Origin: Balneola sp.
Lineage (GTDB): Bacteria > Bacteroidota > Rhodothermia > Balneolales > Balneolaceae
Length of the DNA: 64,000 nucleotides
NCBI GenBank assembly: GCA_017643645.1
Contig: JAEPNB010000002.1
Location: 124,001-188,000, forward strand
Direction of reading: 5' to 3'
Part shown: positions 11,101-18,595 of the stretch, piece after piece
Layout: the number at the start of each line of letters is the position of its first letter
Numbering within the stretch: the first letter of the stretch is position 1
The notes under the pieces: generated by a model
What the model saw: the letters and a program-made list of their open reading frames with translations, nothing else
What the model was told of the DNA's origin: nothing
Database searches by the model: none
Made by a program: the position numbers and the translations under genes

Positions 11101-11643
11101 CAATGGATCTTAGAGGTTTTAGAACACCCACTATTCGATAATATGAGACTTAGTGATCTTGAAGAGTCTTCTTTGTTAAAGGAAATGGAGTTTTATTTCC
11201 CGGCTACTAACCTATCGGCTGATCGGATTATTTCTGTAATTAGAAACGATATAAATCTTGCTCAAATTAAAAAAGAGTCCATCTCCGGATTTATGAAAGG
11301 TTTCATTGATCTGATTTTCAGATATGAAGGAAAGTTTTACATTCTTGATTACAAAAGTAATTTTTTAGGTTCTGAACCGGAAGATTACAAAGCTGAAAAG
11401 CTCCAAGAGGCTATTTTCTCATCAACCTATGATCTTCAGTATCATATCTATACGGTTGCTCTTTATAAGTTTCTAAAACAGAGAATACCCGAATTCGAGT
11501 ACAATGAACATTTCGGAGGAGTTATATATTTGTTTTTGAGAGGAATAGATTCTGAACAGTCAGGTTCAGGAGTTTTCTTCGATAAACCAAAAGAGGGGAT
11601 GATCAAAACGATAGCAAAACTAATGGAGGATGCTCTTGATTGA
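8128..11643 (+). CDS. recB: Exodeoxyribonuclease V beta subunit RecB
   Basis: The 3'-5' helicase and nuclease subunit of RecBCD. I chose TTG 8128 over ATG 8092 because of the AGGAG site; this gives 1171 residues (E. coli 1180). Walker A EASAGTGKT is near residue 20, motif II VDEFQDTDPIQ and motif III GDPKQAIYSFRGAD follow, then motif V TISTLHSSKGLEYPIV and motif VI LNYVAFTRAKY. The C-terminal nuclease domain keeps the metal-binding triad Asp1061, Asp1074 and Lys1076 (GFIDLIF and LDYKSN), each offset by six from the E. coli residues. The enzyme should be active. It overlaps both recC and recD. Confidence 0.95.
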   Translation: MKSLDVFNIQFNGLNLVEASAGTGKTYNITSLYIRALIDLGLSPSDILVLTFTEDATAELKQRIRSRISECIDAFKSGNAQNDPFLQELLKRDPKQSLKQLKSALFTFDESVISTIHGFCQKLLKEFSTELNVQSDFEILTDPSDLIQENIDEFWRKFIRDNSESGVGRKLIDHFVSDKINPDNLAGLLKQVINKPYAILKPALLTETERDVIFNDIKEAYLRIQKMWQTDKAELEEIIFSGSMHGGWYRPGSFKIYFQNFEDWISQSETPLSGFEKLESFGLTKMDKGTNKGYNPEFPEICELIDVFLSKSAEMDKIVSYFKIECIQEVQKKISAQKEKDNVLTFDDILQKVDENLNKDLQNKLSALYPVALVDEFQDTDPIQYSIFKSVFKGSSSSLFMIGDPKQAIYSFRGADLFTYFQATEDVPDERKYSLDHNYRSNREMISSVNEIFESKATPFVGENPKFRTAKYPENKKTPQLKLNGNPCVPFSIVDCEFDGKKEECSDVICEYVSEQISELLNKDFRIDDRLVQPKDIAVLVRKGAEAQAIQSALIAKNIKSSVKARESVFNSRESKDLSILLKAVYDSSNPGLVRAALVTSLAGFNAKDIIDLESNEERWIEIVRIFLQAEENFTEKGLISGFKVLDSFFNIRENLAKKEQPERRLTNLEHILELLSKEEQKTNASIYAMIRYLNKKTKKNSNVTDDELIRLESDSDLVTISTLHSSKGLEYPIVLVPFLWDDFESSGSKGLKFTEYHDNENRLCIDLFKNPDEEIVLQSRRESLADAIRLNYVAFTRAKYACIVPFANYKGIYNSPLLGTICEPGIIFDKSLKSKDKKQLLEKSLSVLNESENVEYLTSRDKLNASIEGEEIKRELNNDFSHGLTVHENKRGDLFDFKRVFSFSSISSNHETDNHKDYDEFEMAVEETISDEIEESVKSKLSFPKGAATGNLLHFIFEDISFSDPSNVDNVVSEKLKQLGFDSDWKEVLIQWILEVLEHPLFDNMRLSDLEESSLLKEMEFYFPATNLSADRIISVIRNDINLAQIKKESISGFMKGFIDLIFRYEGKFYILDYKSNFLGSEPEDYKAEKLQEAIFSSTYDLQYHIYTVALYKFLKQRIPEFEYNEHFGGVIYLFLRGIDSEQSGSGVFFDKPKEGMIKTIAKLMEDALD
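11625..11629 (+). promoter_or_regulatory. Ribosome binding site deciding the recD start
   Basis: GGAGG directly abuts the ATG at 11630 but is spaced 6 bases from the in-frame TTG 11636-11638, the normal spacing. This favours TTG, which sits 5 bases before the recB stop. Confidence 0.55.
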
Positions 11644-13348
11644 GAAAAAGGCTCCATATCTAAGATTGCTTCGAAAAGAGAATGAAATTGATCAATTCGA
11701 ATATGAGTTTATAAAATTTTTGATAAGAAATTATCCAAGTATTAAAGATGAGGTCATTAAGTGTGCTTTAATCACAGTAAAGGATCAGTTGAATGGAAAT
11801 ATTTGCACTAATTTAGAGTCGTTAAATGAATCAATTCTTGCACAAAAGATGGGAATTGATACGATAGACTTATCAAAGTTAAAGCTTGAGTTAGTTTCAT
11901 CCGAAATAATTGGCTCTCCTGAAGAATACAAACCATTCATTTTAGAAAGGAATAATCTATATCTGCATAAATACTGGAGCTACGAAAATGAGCTGGTACA
12001 CTGGTTAAAAAAGAAAAAAAATGAAGCCTCGACTCAATTAGATTCAAATATAGTTGATAAAGTAAATAGTCTTTTTTCGGATACCGGTGGGGAGTTCAAT
12101 TATCAAAAACTGGCTGTATTTCTATCATTAACAAAATCCTTTCTGATTATTTCGGGGGGTCCCGGAACCGGAAAAACATATACGGCTAAAAAGATAATAG
12201 AAGCGCTTAGGATCTATGATCCTCTAATCAATATTGCGCTTGCAGCACCAACAGGAAAAGCAGCGGATCGTTTAAATGAATCGATATCAGATCTTAACGG
12301 AGATTTTAAAGCAGTAACTCTGCATCGGCTACTTGGGGCCAGATCAGATGGTGAATTCAGATTTAATGAAAATGAGAAGTTACTTCAAGATGTAATTATA
12401 ATTGATGAAGCATCAATGCTTGATATCAGAATGTGGGTAAGTATGCTGAGAGCTCTGAAAAGCTCAGCAAGACTTATTTTTCTTGGCGACAAAGATCAAC
12501 TTTCATCTGTTGAAGCTGGTTCAGTATTAGGAGATATATGTTTTGACGCTGATAATTACTTTACAAGTGAAACAATAGAAACGCTTTCTAAGCATGGTTT
12601 AGAATGTCAACAATCGAATTCGGTTAATATTCTAAATGATAATATAGTCTTACTGAACAAGAGCTATCGTTCGGAATTGAGTTCCGGAATTCCTCAACTT
12701 GCAAAAGCGATTAATAAAAAAGATTTAAAATCATTCGAGGAAGTAATTCGTGATTTTGATCAAGTTCAGATAATTGAGCCTGACACCGAAAATGTTAACA
12801 GCCTCTTAAACGCTTATTCAGAAGAAATTGTAGATCAAAAATTCGATACACAGTTTTTATGTTCTAATAAAAAAGGAGTTTTTGGAGCAGAAAATTTAAA
12901 CAGGCTTGTGGAAAGCAAAATAAAAAGCCTGCTTAATATTCCTGTAATCAATGAATGGTATGCCGGGCGAAGAATTATGATTACAAAAAATGATCCAATC
13001 CTTGGTCTTAGCAATGGTGAAATTGGAAGATGTATTCTTCTTGAGGATAATTCGTTAGTAGTTAAGTTCAGTGACGATAAAGAAGTAAAAATCTCAGAGC
13101 TTCAAAATTTTAGCCTGGCATATGCTATTACCATACATAAAAGTCAGGGATCAGAATTTAAAAATGTATCTGTTTTCCTTTCAGACAAGTTTAATCCTGT
13201 CCTTTCTAAAGAATTATTATATACAGGTGTAACAAGAGCCAAAGAAAATGCTCTTGTAATAGGAAAAGGGGAAATAATTAAGCAAATGATCTTTAAGGAG
13301 ATAAAAAGATCAAGTGCAATTCCTGAAAAAATTCAAAATAGCTTTTAA
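11636..13348 (+). CDS. recD: Exodeoxyribonuclease V alpha subunit RecD
   Basis: The 5'-3' helicase subunit of RecBCD, 570 residues from the TTG at 11636 (572 from ATG 11630; E. coli 608). After an N-terminal RecB-binding domain come Walker A SGGPGTGKTYTA (about 173-184), motif Ia APTGKAADRL, motif II IIDEASMLD, motif III FLGDKDQLSSVEAG, and the C-terminal UvrD_C_2 segment AITIHKSQGSEF with YTGVTRAKE. All helicase motifs look intact. The gene ends the recCBD operon and two tandem hairpins follow. Confidence 0.94.
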   Translation: MIEKKAPYLRLLRKENEIDQFEYEFIKFLIRNYPSIKDEVIKCALITVKDQLNGNICTNLESLNESILAQKMGIDTIDLSKLKLELVSSEIIGSPEEYKPFILERNNLYLHKYWSYENELVHWLKKKKNEASTQLDSNIVDKVNSLFSDTGGEFNYQKLAVFLSLTKSFLIISGGPGTGKTYTAKKIIEALRIYDPLINIALAAPTGKAADRLNESISDLNGDFKAVTLHRLLGARSDGEFRFNENEKLLQDVIIIDEASMLDIRMWVSMLRALKSSARLIFLGDKDQLSSVEAGSVLGDICFDADNYFTSETIETLSKHGLECQQSNSVNILNDNIVLLNKSYRSELSSGIPQLAKAINKKDLKSFEEVIRDFDQVQIIEPDTENVNSLLNAYSEEIVDQKFDTQFLCSNKKGVFGAENLNRLVESKIKSLLNIPVINEWYAGRRIMITKNDPILGLSNGEIGRCILLEDNSLVVKFSDDKEVKISELQNFSLAYAITIHKSQGSEFKNVSVFLSDKFNPVLSKELLYTGVTRAKENALVIGKGEIIKQMIFKEIKRSSAIPEKIQNSF

Positions 13349-13352
13349 AGAA

Positions 13353-13382
13353 AAAGCCACAACACAAAAGTGTTGCAGCTTT
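13353..13382 (+). terminator. Hairpin after recD (first of two)
   Basis: AAAGC and CAACAC on the left (13353-13357, 13360-13365) pair with GTGTTG and GCTTT on the right (13370-13375, 13378-13382), with an AAAA loop and a CA/CA internal loop. Only a short T-run lies at its end, so termination by this hairpin alone would be weak. Confidence 0.5.
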
Positions 13383-13413
13383 ATGATTGTACCCCGAAAA
13401 AGCCAACGTATTC

Positions 13414-13447
13414 ATAGGAGACCGGATGACATCCGTTCTCCTATTTT
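13414..13447 (+). terminator. Hairpin after recD (second), likely intrinsic terminator
   Basis: ATAGGAGA (13414-13421) pairs with TCTCCTAT (13437-13444), and inside it CGGAT (13423-13427) with ATCCG (13431-13435), leaving one C/T mismatch and a GAC loop. TTTT follows immediately. It probably ends recCBD transcription. Confidence 0.65.
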
Positions 13448-13638
13448 AATATGCGACATTATTATCATTATTACCCTTAAAAATTTCTAATTAGAGATAA
13501 AATCTAAATTATTAGCAATTAAGATTGATAAGAAATGAAAGTAACTCTGGTTACTTAAAAAAACTTAATGTGATTGTCGGAACAATGTTAGTTGAAGTCT
13601 GTTGAAGGTAGTAGTTAATCAAAACAAACCAACTAAAT

Positions 13639-14937
13639 ATGTTGACTAACAAATTTTATAAGTACCCAATAATGATTCTGATGCTTGCAGTAATTGGCTT
13701 TGCATGCTCAGACAGTAATAATAATTCTGATTCAGCTGCCGTAAACGGGAATGTTGAACAGTCTCAATCTAAAGCCAAATCACTACCTGAGGGAACAGTT
13801 GTTACAATGGCAACAGTTACCTCAAACGGTTCTATCAATACAATTGATGGAGCAGAAACTACTACTGATGCAAACGGAGATTTTTCTCTGTCATTTAATG
13901 CAGATGCAGCACAAAATTTTGTTGTAGTTGCAGAAAATAATGGATCAGAAGCAATGGGTTTTCTATCAGCTAATGTAGAAAACGGACAAACCATACTTCT
14001 TAAGCCTATCGATACTGAATCTACTGCAGAGAGTAATGTATTTGCAAGATTAGTAGCACAGGGCGATGCTGACATTGTAACTAAGTCTGATATAGAGACA
14101 ATGGTTACAGCAACAAATGAAAGTGAAGTAAGAAGTAATGCATCATTAGCTTCTCAATTTGCAGCTTCTTTAGCGAGTTCTGCCGAAGCAAGAGCAGACT
14201 TTTTTGCAAATGAAGTAGAAGAGAATGGTGAGGAAAAGTTTGAAACAACTCTTACTATACTAGCTGATGCACAAGCTCAACTAGAAGCAGATTTAACAGC
14301 TGCCAGTTCTACTCAAGCTGAAACCGAAGCATATGATTTATTCATAGAAACAACAGCAAGCGCTTTCGTAAGTGCCGGTGTTGAAGCGAATAAAGCTGCT
14401 CAGGCTATTGAGGTTTGGGGAAGAGTAATGGTTAATAACATAAGCTCTGCATCTGAAGAAGTTGAAAACTCAGTTAGAACGCAGACTTCAATTATGGCTG
14501 GTATCGCAATAGATGCTGCTGTAAGAGCTGAAGCTGAAGCTTCTGAAATGTCTGATGATTCTAAACAAGCTATTGCAGACGCAGGTGTAACGCTAAAAGC
14601 AGCTCTAAGAGCCGCTGTAGGTGTAAAAGCTGACGTTGAAACTGCTTTTGAAGAGTATCAGGAAGAAGTTCAAACCGCAATGGAAAGTGACTCTTCAATA
14701 GAAGCGAACTTTGTCATCACTGTTAATACTGAAATTAATTCTCAAACAGGTGCTAAAACCATATTTGAAAATGCAATTTCTAGTACAACATCAGCTGATG
14801 TAGCATTGAATATATTCACTACTTTTTTCAGTGGAGTTCAGTCAACTTCAGATGATAATGCGAGCTCAACTTCTATGAGTCAGGCTAATCTTGAAGCAGT
14901 AACGAATATAATTATTCTTACAAATTTAGCTTCATAA
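13639..14937 (+). CDS. Alanine-rich lipoprotein of unknown function
   Basis: A 432-residue exported protein. The signal peptide ends in a lipobox (VIGFAC, Cys23), followed by an Asn/Ser-rich linker. Residues ~48-90 (EGTVVTMATV...DANGDFSLSF) look like a carboxypeptidase-regulatory-like beta domain, as found on many Bacteroidota lipoproteins. The rest (about 110-432) is rich in Ala, Glu, Ser and Thr and predicted helical. It is a single gene with its own strong terminator. I do not recognise the family; an envelope-surface role is inferred only from the lipobox. Confidence 0.8.
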   Translation: MLTNKFYKYPIMILMLAVIGFACSDSNNNSDSAAVNGNVEQSQSKAKSLPEGTVVTMATVTSNGSINTIDGAETTTDANGDFSLSFNADAAQNFVVVAENNGSEAMGFLSANVENGQTILLKPIDTESTAESNVFARLVAQGDADIVTKSDIETMVTATNESEVRSNASLASQFAASLASSAEARADFFANEVEENGEEKFETTLTILADAQAQLEADLTAASSTQAETEAYDLFIETTASAFVSAGVEANKAAQAIEVWGRVMVNNISSASEEVENSVRTQTSIMAGIAIDAAVRAEAEASEMSDDSKQAIADAGVTLKAALRAAVGVKADVETAFEEYQEEVQTAMESDSSIEANFVITVNTEINSQTGAKTIFENAISSTTSADVALNIFTTFFSGVQSTSDDNASSTSMSQANLEAVTNIIILTNLAS

Positions 14938-14960
14938 GTAGTACAAAAGAATAGTATAAA

Positions 14961-14995
14961 AAAGCCCGTGATTTAAAATCACGGGCTTTTTTTTG
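14961..14995. terminator. Strong bidirectional intrinsic terminator
   Basis: A 14-bp perfect stem, AAAGCCCGTGATTT (14961-14974) with AAATCACGGGCTTT (14976-14989), flanked by A-run and T-run. It sits between two convergent genes and can end transcription from both sides. Confidence 0.92.
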
Positions 14996-15003
14996 TATTA
15001 AAT

Positions 15004-15702
15004 CTATTTAACTGAAATCAATTCTACTTTAAAGATCAGTGTGCTATTTGGCTTGATCGGTCCACCCGGTCTTGGATTTTCACCGTAAGCTAAGTTTGAA
15101 GGGATATAGAACATATAAGTTGCACCTTCTTTCATTAGTTGCAGTCCTTCAGTCCAACCTCTGATTACCCCATTTAGTGGGAATTCGATGGTTTCACCTC
15201 TGTCATATGAGCTATCAAATTTAGTACCATCAATTAAGGTTCCTTCATAGTGAACTTCAACAGTGCTTTCAGCTGTAGGAGACGCTCCGGTTCCTGCTTC
15301 AATCACCTTGTACTGTAATCCAGATTCAGTTTCCATTACACCTTCTTTAGTTTTATTCTCTGCTAAGAAAGCATCACCTTCAGCTTTATTTTTTTCTTTA
15401 AGAGCTGTTGTTAGCTGAATTCTGAAATCATTAATTAGTGAATTTCTTGTTGCTTGGTCTAGCGCTTCACTTTGTTCTATTCCATTAATAAAGCCGGAAA
15501 TATAAGCATCATAACTAAAGTCAGTGGCGCCTTCACGAGCAAAGAAATCACCATTTTGATATCCCAACGCAAAACTAATGCTGTCTTGAGCTGAAGAAAG
15601 AGAAACTTCTTTGTTAATGGATGAATTGTTAGAATTGTCACATGCAAAACCTGTCAATAATAGCAAAAAAGCTGCCAATGTTGATGAATTTTTAAAAGTC
15701 AT
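15004..15702 (-). CDS. FKBP-type peptidyl-prolyl isomerase, lipoprotein
   Basis: Periplasmic or outer-membrane-attached foldase of 232 residues. I start it at ATG 15702, which gives a clean signal peptide with lipobox LLTGFAC; a longer frame to 15738 would put 12 residues ahead of it. An FKBP_N dimerisation region (about 30-115) precedes the catalytic FKBP domain (about 118-232) with GTKFDSSYDRG, GWTEGLQLMKEG and YIPSNLAYG, all typical of FkpA/Mip proteins. It helps fold exported proteins. It is transcribed divergently from the DEAD-box helicase. Confidence 0.92.
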   Translation of the reverse strand: MTFKNSSTLAAFLLLLTGFACDNSNNSSINKEVSLSSAQDSISFALGYQNGDFFAREGATDFSYDAYISGFINGIEQSEALDQATRNSLINDFRIQLTTALKEKNKAEGDAFLAENKTKEGVMETESGLQYKVIEAGTGASPTAESTVEVHYEGTLIDGTKFDSSYDRGETIEFPLNGVIRGWTEGLQLMKEGATYMFYIPSNLAYGENPRPGGPIKPNSTLIFKVELISVK

Positions 15703-15735
15703 AGTGTTTTTTTGGTTGATAATTAATTTCAACCC

Positions 15736-15761
15736 CAAAAGTAAAGGAAATTAGCACCAAA
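15736..15761 (-). promoter_or_regulatory. Possible Bacteroidota-type promoter for the FKBP gene
   Basis: On the minus strand TACTTTTG (15743 down to 15736) matches the TAnnTTTG element and lies about 33 bases before the ATG. An upstream TTTG (15761-15758) is only 14 bases away, shorter than the usual 17-23, so this is a weak call. Confidence 0.3.
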
Positions 15762-15829
15762 GTGGAATATATATTCCGTACTTTCTGTGTATATTTATAT
15801 GATTTAGAACTTTTAAGAAATTTAGCACT

Positions 15830-17380
15830 TTGACATTTAAAGATTTTGAGCTTCATGAGTCTCTTCAGATGGGATTATCTGATATTGGCTATTCAGAACC
15901 AACTCCTATTCAGGAACAAAGCATTCCACAAGCCTTGAATGGCAAAGACATTTTAGGAGCTGCACAAACAGGAACAGGTAAAACGGGAGCATTTGTAATC
16001 CCGATTATAGAACTAATTTTACGCAAGCCATCTAATGGTACCAGAGCATTAATTTTATCGCCTACAAGAGAATTAGCTCAACAAATTGATGAGCAAATTT
16101 TTGCACTTGGTTATCATTCCGGAATTAGTTCAGCTACCATCATTGGAGGGGAAGATTTTTCCAGACAGGCAAATGCATTAAGAGCAGGTGTAGATATTAT
16201 AGTTGCTACTCCGGGTAGACTGATTGATCAAATGAAAGTTTTAGATGTGGATTTCAGTAATATTGATTTTCTGGTACTTGATGAAGCGGACAGAATGTTG
16301 GATATGGGATTTCTGCCGGATGTAAATCATATTATAGATAAGCTTCCGAAAGAAAGGCATACGATGCTTTTTTCAGCAACAATGCCGAAAGAGCTTCAAA
16401 AGCTTATGAAAAGCGTAATGAAGGAACCTGTTAAAATTGAGATTGAAGTTTCTACAACTTCAAAACAAGTAGATCAAAGAGCGTACCACGCACCTCCAAG
16501 AAAAAAATTAGGAGCTGTTCAAGATCTCCTAGATGAGCTTGATTGGACCTCTTGTATTGTGTTCTCTGCAACCAAAAAGGGAACAAATGAATTAGAAAGA
16601 GCGCTGAAAAAGAAGGGAATCAATGCGGGGAGTATTCATGGAGATAGATCACAAGAAGAAAGAACTGCATCATTAAGAGCTTTTAAAAACGGCACCGTTC
16701 CTGTAATTGTAGCTACTGATGTTTTAGCCAGAGGAATTGATATTGATAACGTTTCGGTGATCATCAATTATGATGTACCAAGAGCTGTTGAGGATTATAT
16801 CCACAGATGTGGAAGAACCGGCCGATATGATAAGGAAGGAATTGCAATTACCTTAGTTAGTAAAGCAGATGAGAAATATTTTGACCCTATAAAGAAAAAA
16901 GTAGGAGATGACCTTAAAATTCTTGATTTGCCGGAAGAAAAGAAATCTTCAACAAAAGAATCTTCTAATCCAAATCCCAAAACTCAGGCTTCAAAAAAGC
17001 CACCGACTAAGTCAAACAATAAGATCTCTGACGGTACAAAACCTATTAACGTTGAAAAAGATACGGTTGTAATTTCAACAGATAAGGATGGTAAGATTAA
17101 AGTAGAACTTAAGAACAAAGTACAGAAATCCGAAAAACCTGCTAAAAAAGCTTCTGAACCAAAGAAAGTTGAGAAGAAAAAAGTGGAGGTTAAACTTAAA
17201 AGTAAGAAAGATTCCAAGAAAAAAGCTGACAAGAAAGAGAAGAAGAAGCCTGAATTATGGAGTAAACAAGACCGACCCGATCGAATTGAAAAAGCTAAAG
17301 ACAGAAAGCAAAAGGTGCGAAAACCTTCAAAAGGAATTTGGGGACTTATTAAATCTTTTATTCCTAAACTTCCTAAGTAG
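15830..17380 (+). CDS. DEAD-box ATP-dependent RNA helicase (RhlE-like)
   Basis: Remodels RNA, probably in ribosome assembly or mRNA decay. The 516 residues start at TTG 15830, chosen because MTFKDFELHESLQMGL matches the conserved start of RhlE-type enzymes. Q motif YSEPTPIQEQ, motif I AQTGTGKTG (45-53), Ia PTRELAQ, Ib TPGRL, DEAD (151-154), SAT, motif V ATDVLARGIDI and VI HRCGRTGR are all present. Cys replaces the more usual Ile in motif VI. From about residue 365 the tail is very rich in Lys, as in cold-adapted RNA helicases, likely for RNA binding. Confidence 0.95.
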   Translation: MTFKDFELHESLQMGLSDIGYSEPTPIQEQSIPQALNGKDILGAAQTGTGKTGAFVIPIIELILRKPSNGTRALILSPTRELAQQIDEQIFALGYHSGISSATIIGGEDFSRQANALRAGVDIIVATPGRLIDQMKVLDVDFSNIDFLVLDEADRMLDMGFLPDVNHIIDKLPKERHTMLFSATMPKELQKLMKSVMKEPVKIEIEVSTTSKQVDQRAYHAPPRKKLGAVQDLLDELDWTSCIVFSATKKGTNELERALKKKGINAGSIHGDRSQEERTASLRAFKNGTVPVIVATDVLARGIDIDNVSVIINYDVPRAVEDYIHRCGRTGRYDKEGIAITLVSKADEKYFDPIKKKVGDDLKILDLPEEKKSSTKESSNPNPKTQASKKPPTKSNNKISDGTKPINVEKDTVVISTDKDGKIKVELKNKVQKSEKPAKKASEPKKVEKKKVEVKLKSKKDSKKKADKKEKKKPELWSKQDRPDRIEKAKDRKQKVRKPSKGIWGLIKSFIPKLPK

Positions 17381-17431
17381 TTTATATTCTGTTAATCTTA
17401 ACACACTAATTTCACTTAAAAATACCAAAAA

Positions 17432-18595
17432 ATGAAATTGAAAAGCATACTAGTAATTTTACTTTTTAGCTTTGCTTGTACTAAAAGCCAGGAAGTTGAA
17501 GTAGTTAAAACCAGTACCTCAAATACTGAACGTTTACCATTGGTAAATGAAACTAAGATCAAAAATGTGATCTTGTTAATTGGAGATGGAACCGGATTAG
17601 CACAAATTTCTTCAGGGCAATTAAATATAGTAGGAGCAGATGGCTACTTAAATTTACAACGGATGCCTGTTACAGGAATTGTAAAAACCCAATCTTCAAG
17701 TTCTTTAATTACTGATTCTGCCGCCGGAGCCACCGCTTATTCTTGTGGTATGAAAACAGATAATGGGATGATCGCTTATCTACCCGATGGCTCTCATTGT
17801 AAAACATTATTGGAGCTAGCTAAGGAAAAAGGAATGAGCACAGGATTAGTTGCAACTTCTACAATCACACATGCTACTCCTGCCAGTTTTGCTGCTCATG
17901 TGCGTTCCAGAGGAAATCAAGTTGAAATTGCTGAACAATATGTGGAATCCGGTAATGATGTGTTCCTAGGAGGGGGAAGGGAATTCTTTATCCCTCAGGA
18001 TCAGGAGGGTAGTTCACGTAAAGATGACAGAAATATAATTGAGGAATTTAAGTCCAGAGGATATGAATATGTGTCAACAGCAGAGGAGATGCAAAACTCT
18101 GTTACTGGTAAAATTTTAGGACTTTTTGCGAATTCCGGAATGGAAAGTGAGAACAGAACTCCTACACTGCAAGAGATGACGAATACAGCAATTTCAAAAT
18201 TAGAATCAAATGAAAAGGGTTTCTTTCTGATGGTTGAAGGCAGTCAAATTGATTGGGGTGGTCATGGAAACGATGCTGAATATGTAATTAGAGAAATGAA
18301 AGACTTTGACGATGCTGTGAAAGCGGCTTTAGAATTTGCTGAGAAAGATGGCGAAACACTAGTTGTACTTACAGCAGATCACGAAACAGGTGGAATGACA
18401 ATGATGACAGCCTCCGATGATCCACATAAGTTGAGAGTGGAATGGGTTACTGATTACCACACAGGTGTACCTGTGGCGCTTATGGCTTATGGTCCCAATG
18501 CAATTCAATTCACCGGCTGGAACGACAATACAGATATTGGTATTAAAATTGCTGAATTAATGAACTTTGGTGAGTTTCCTCTTATTCTAGAATAG
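17432..18595 (+). CDS. Alkaline phosphatase (PhoA family), lipoprotein
   Basis: Exported phosphomonoesterase of 387 residues. The signal peptide ends at Cys16 (LFSFAC). Metal ligand Asp52 is in LIGDGTG and the nucleophile Ser96 in TDSAAGATAYS. VEGSQIDWGGHGND and TADHETGG supply further metal ligands, and the final His is in DYHTGVPV. The set is complete, so the enzyme should be active. No Pho box was recognised. It converges with the next gene, overlapping its 3' end by 14 bases. Confidence 0.94.
   Translation: MKLKSILVILLFSFACTKSQEVEVVKTSTSNTERLPLVNETKIKNVILLIGDGTGLAQISSGQLNIVGADGYLNLQRMPVTGIVKTQSSSSLITDSAAGATAYSCGMKTDNGMIAYLPDGSHCKTLLELAKEKGMSTGLVATSTITHATPASFAAHVRSRGNQVEIAEQYVESGNDVFLGGGREFFIPQDQEGSSRKDDRNIIEEFKSRGYEYVSTAEEMQNSVTGKILGLFANSGMESENRTPTLQEMTNTAISKLESNEKGFFLMVEGSQIDWGGHGNDAEYVIREMKDFDDAVKAALEFAEKDGETLVVLTADHETGGMTMMTASDDPHKLRVEWVTDYHTGVPVALMAYGPNAIQFTGWNDNTDIGIKIAELMNFGEFPLILE

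Larger units (their letters stand above)
13349..13638. other. 290-base intergenic region between recD and a lipoprotein gene
   Basis: The first 100 bases hold the two tandem hairpins. The remainder is AT-rich, has no credible open frame, and contains a small perfect stem (AAGTAAC 13539-13545, GTTACTT 13550-13556) followed by A rather than T. The promoter for the lipoprotein gene must lie here but I cannot identify it. Confidence 0.5.

Noticed and set aside
3935-13348. ParA, small protein and RecBCD read as a phage-defence island
   Set aside because: No toxin, nuclease effector, sensor, integrase or mobility gene is present, and RecBCD motifs are those of the housekeeping enzyme.
13539-13556. 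AAGTAAC-TCTG-GTTACTT stem as terminator or operator
   Set aside because: It is followed by A, not T, on the plus strand and no convergent gene needs it; too short to call an operator.
17390-17403. TGTTAAtcTTAACA palindrome before the alkaline phosphatase gene as a Pho-type operator
   Set aside because: It does not resemble a Pho box, occurs once, and short AT-rich palindromes are common by chance.
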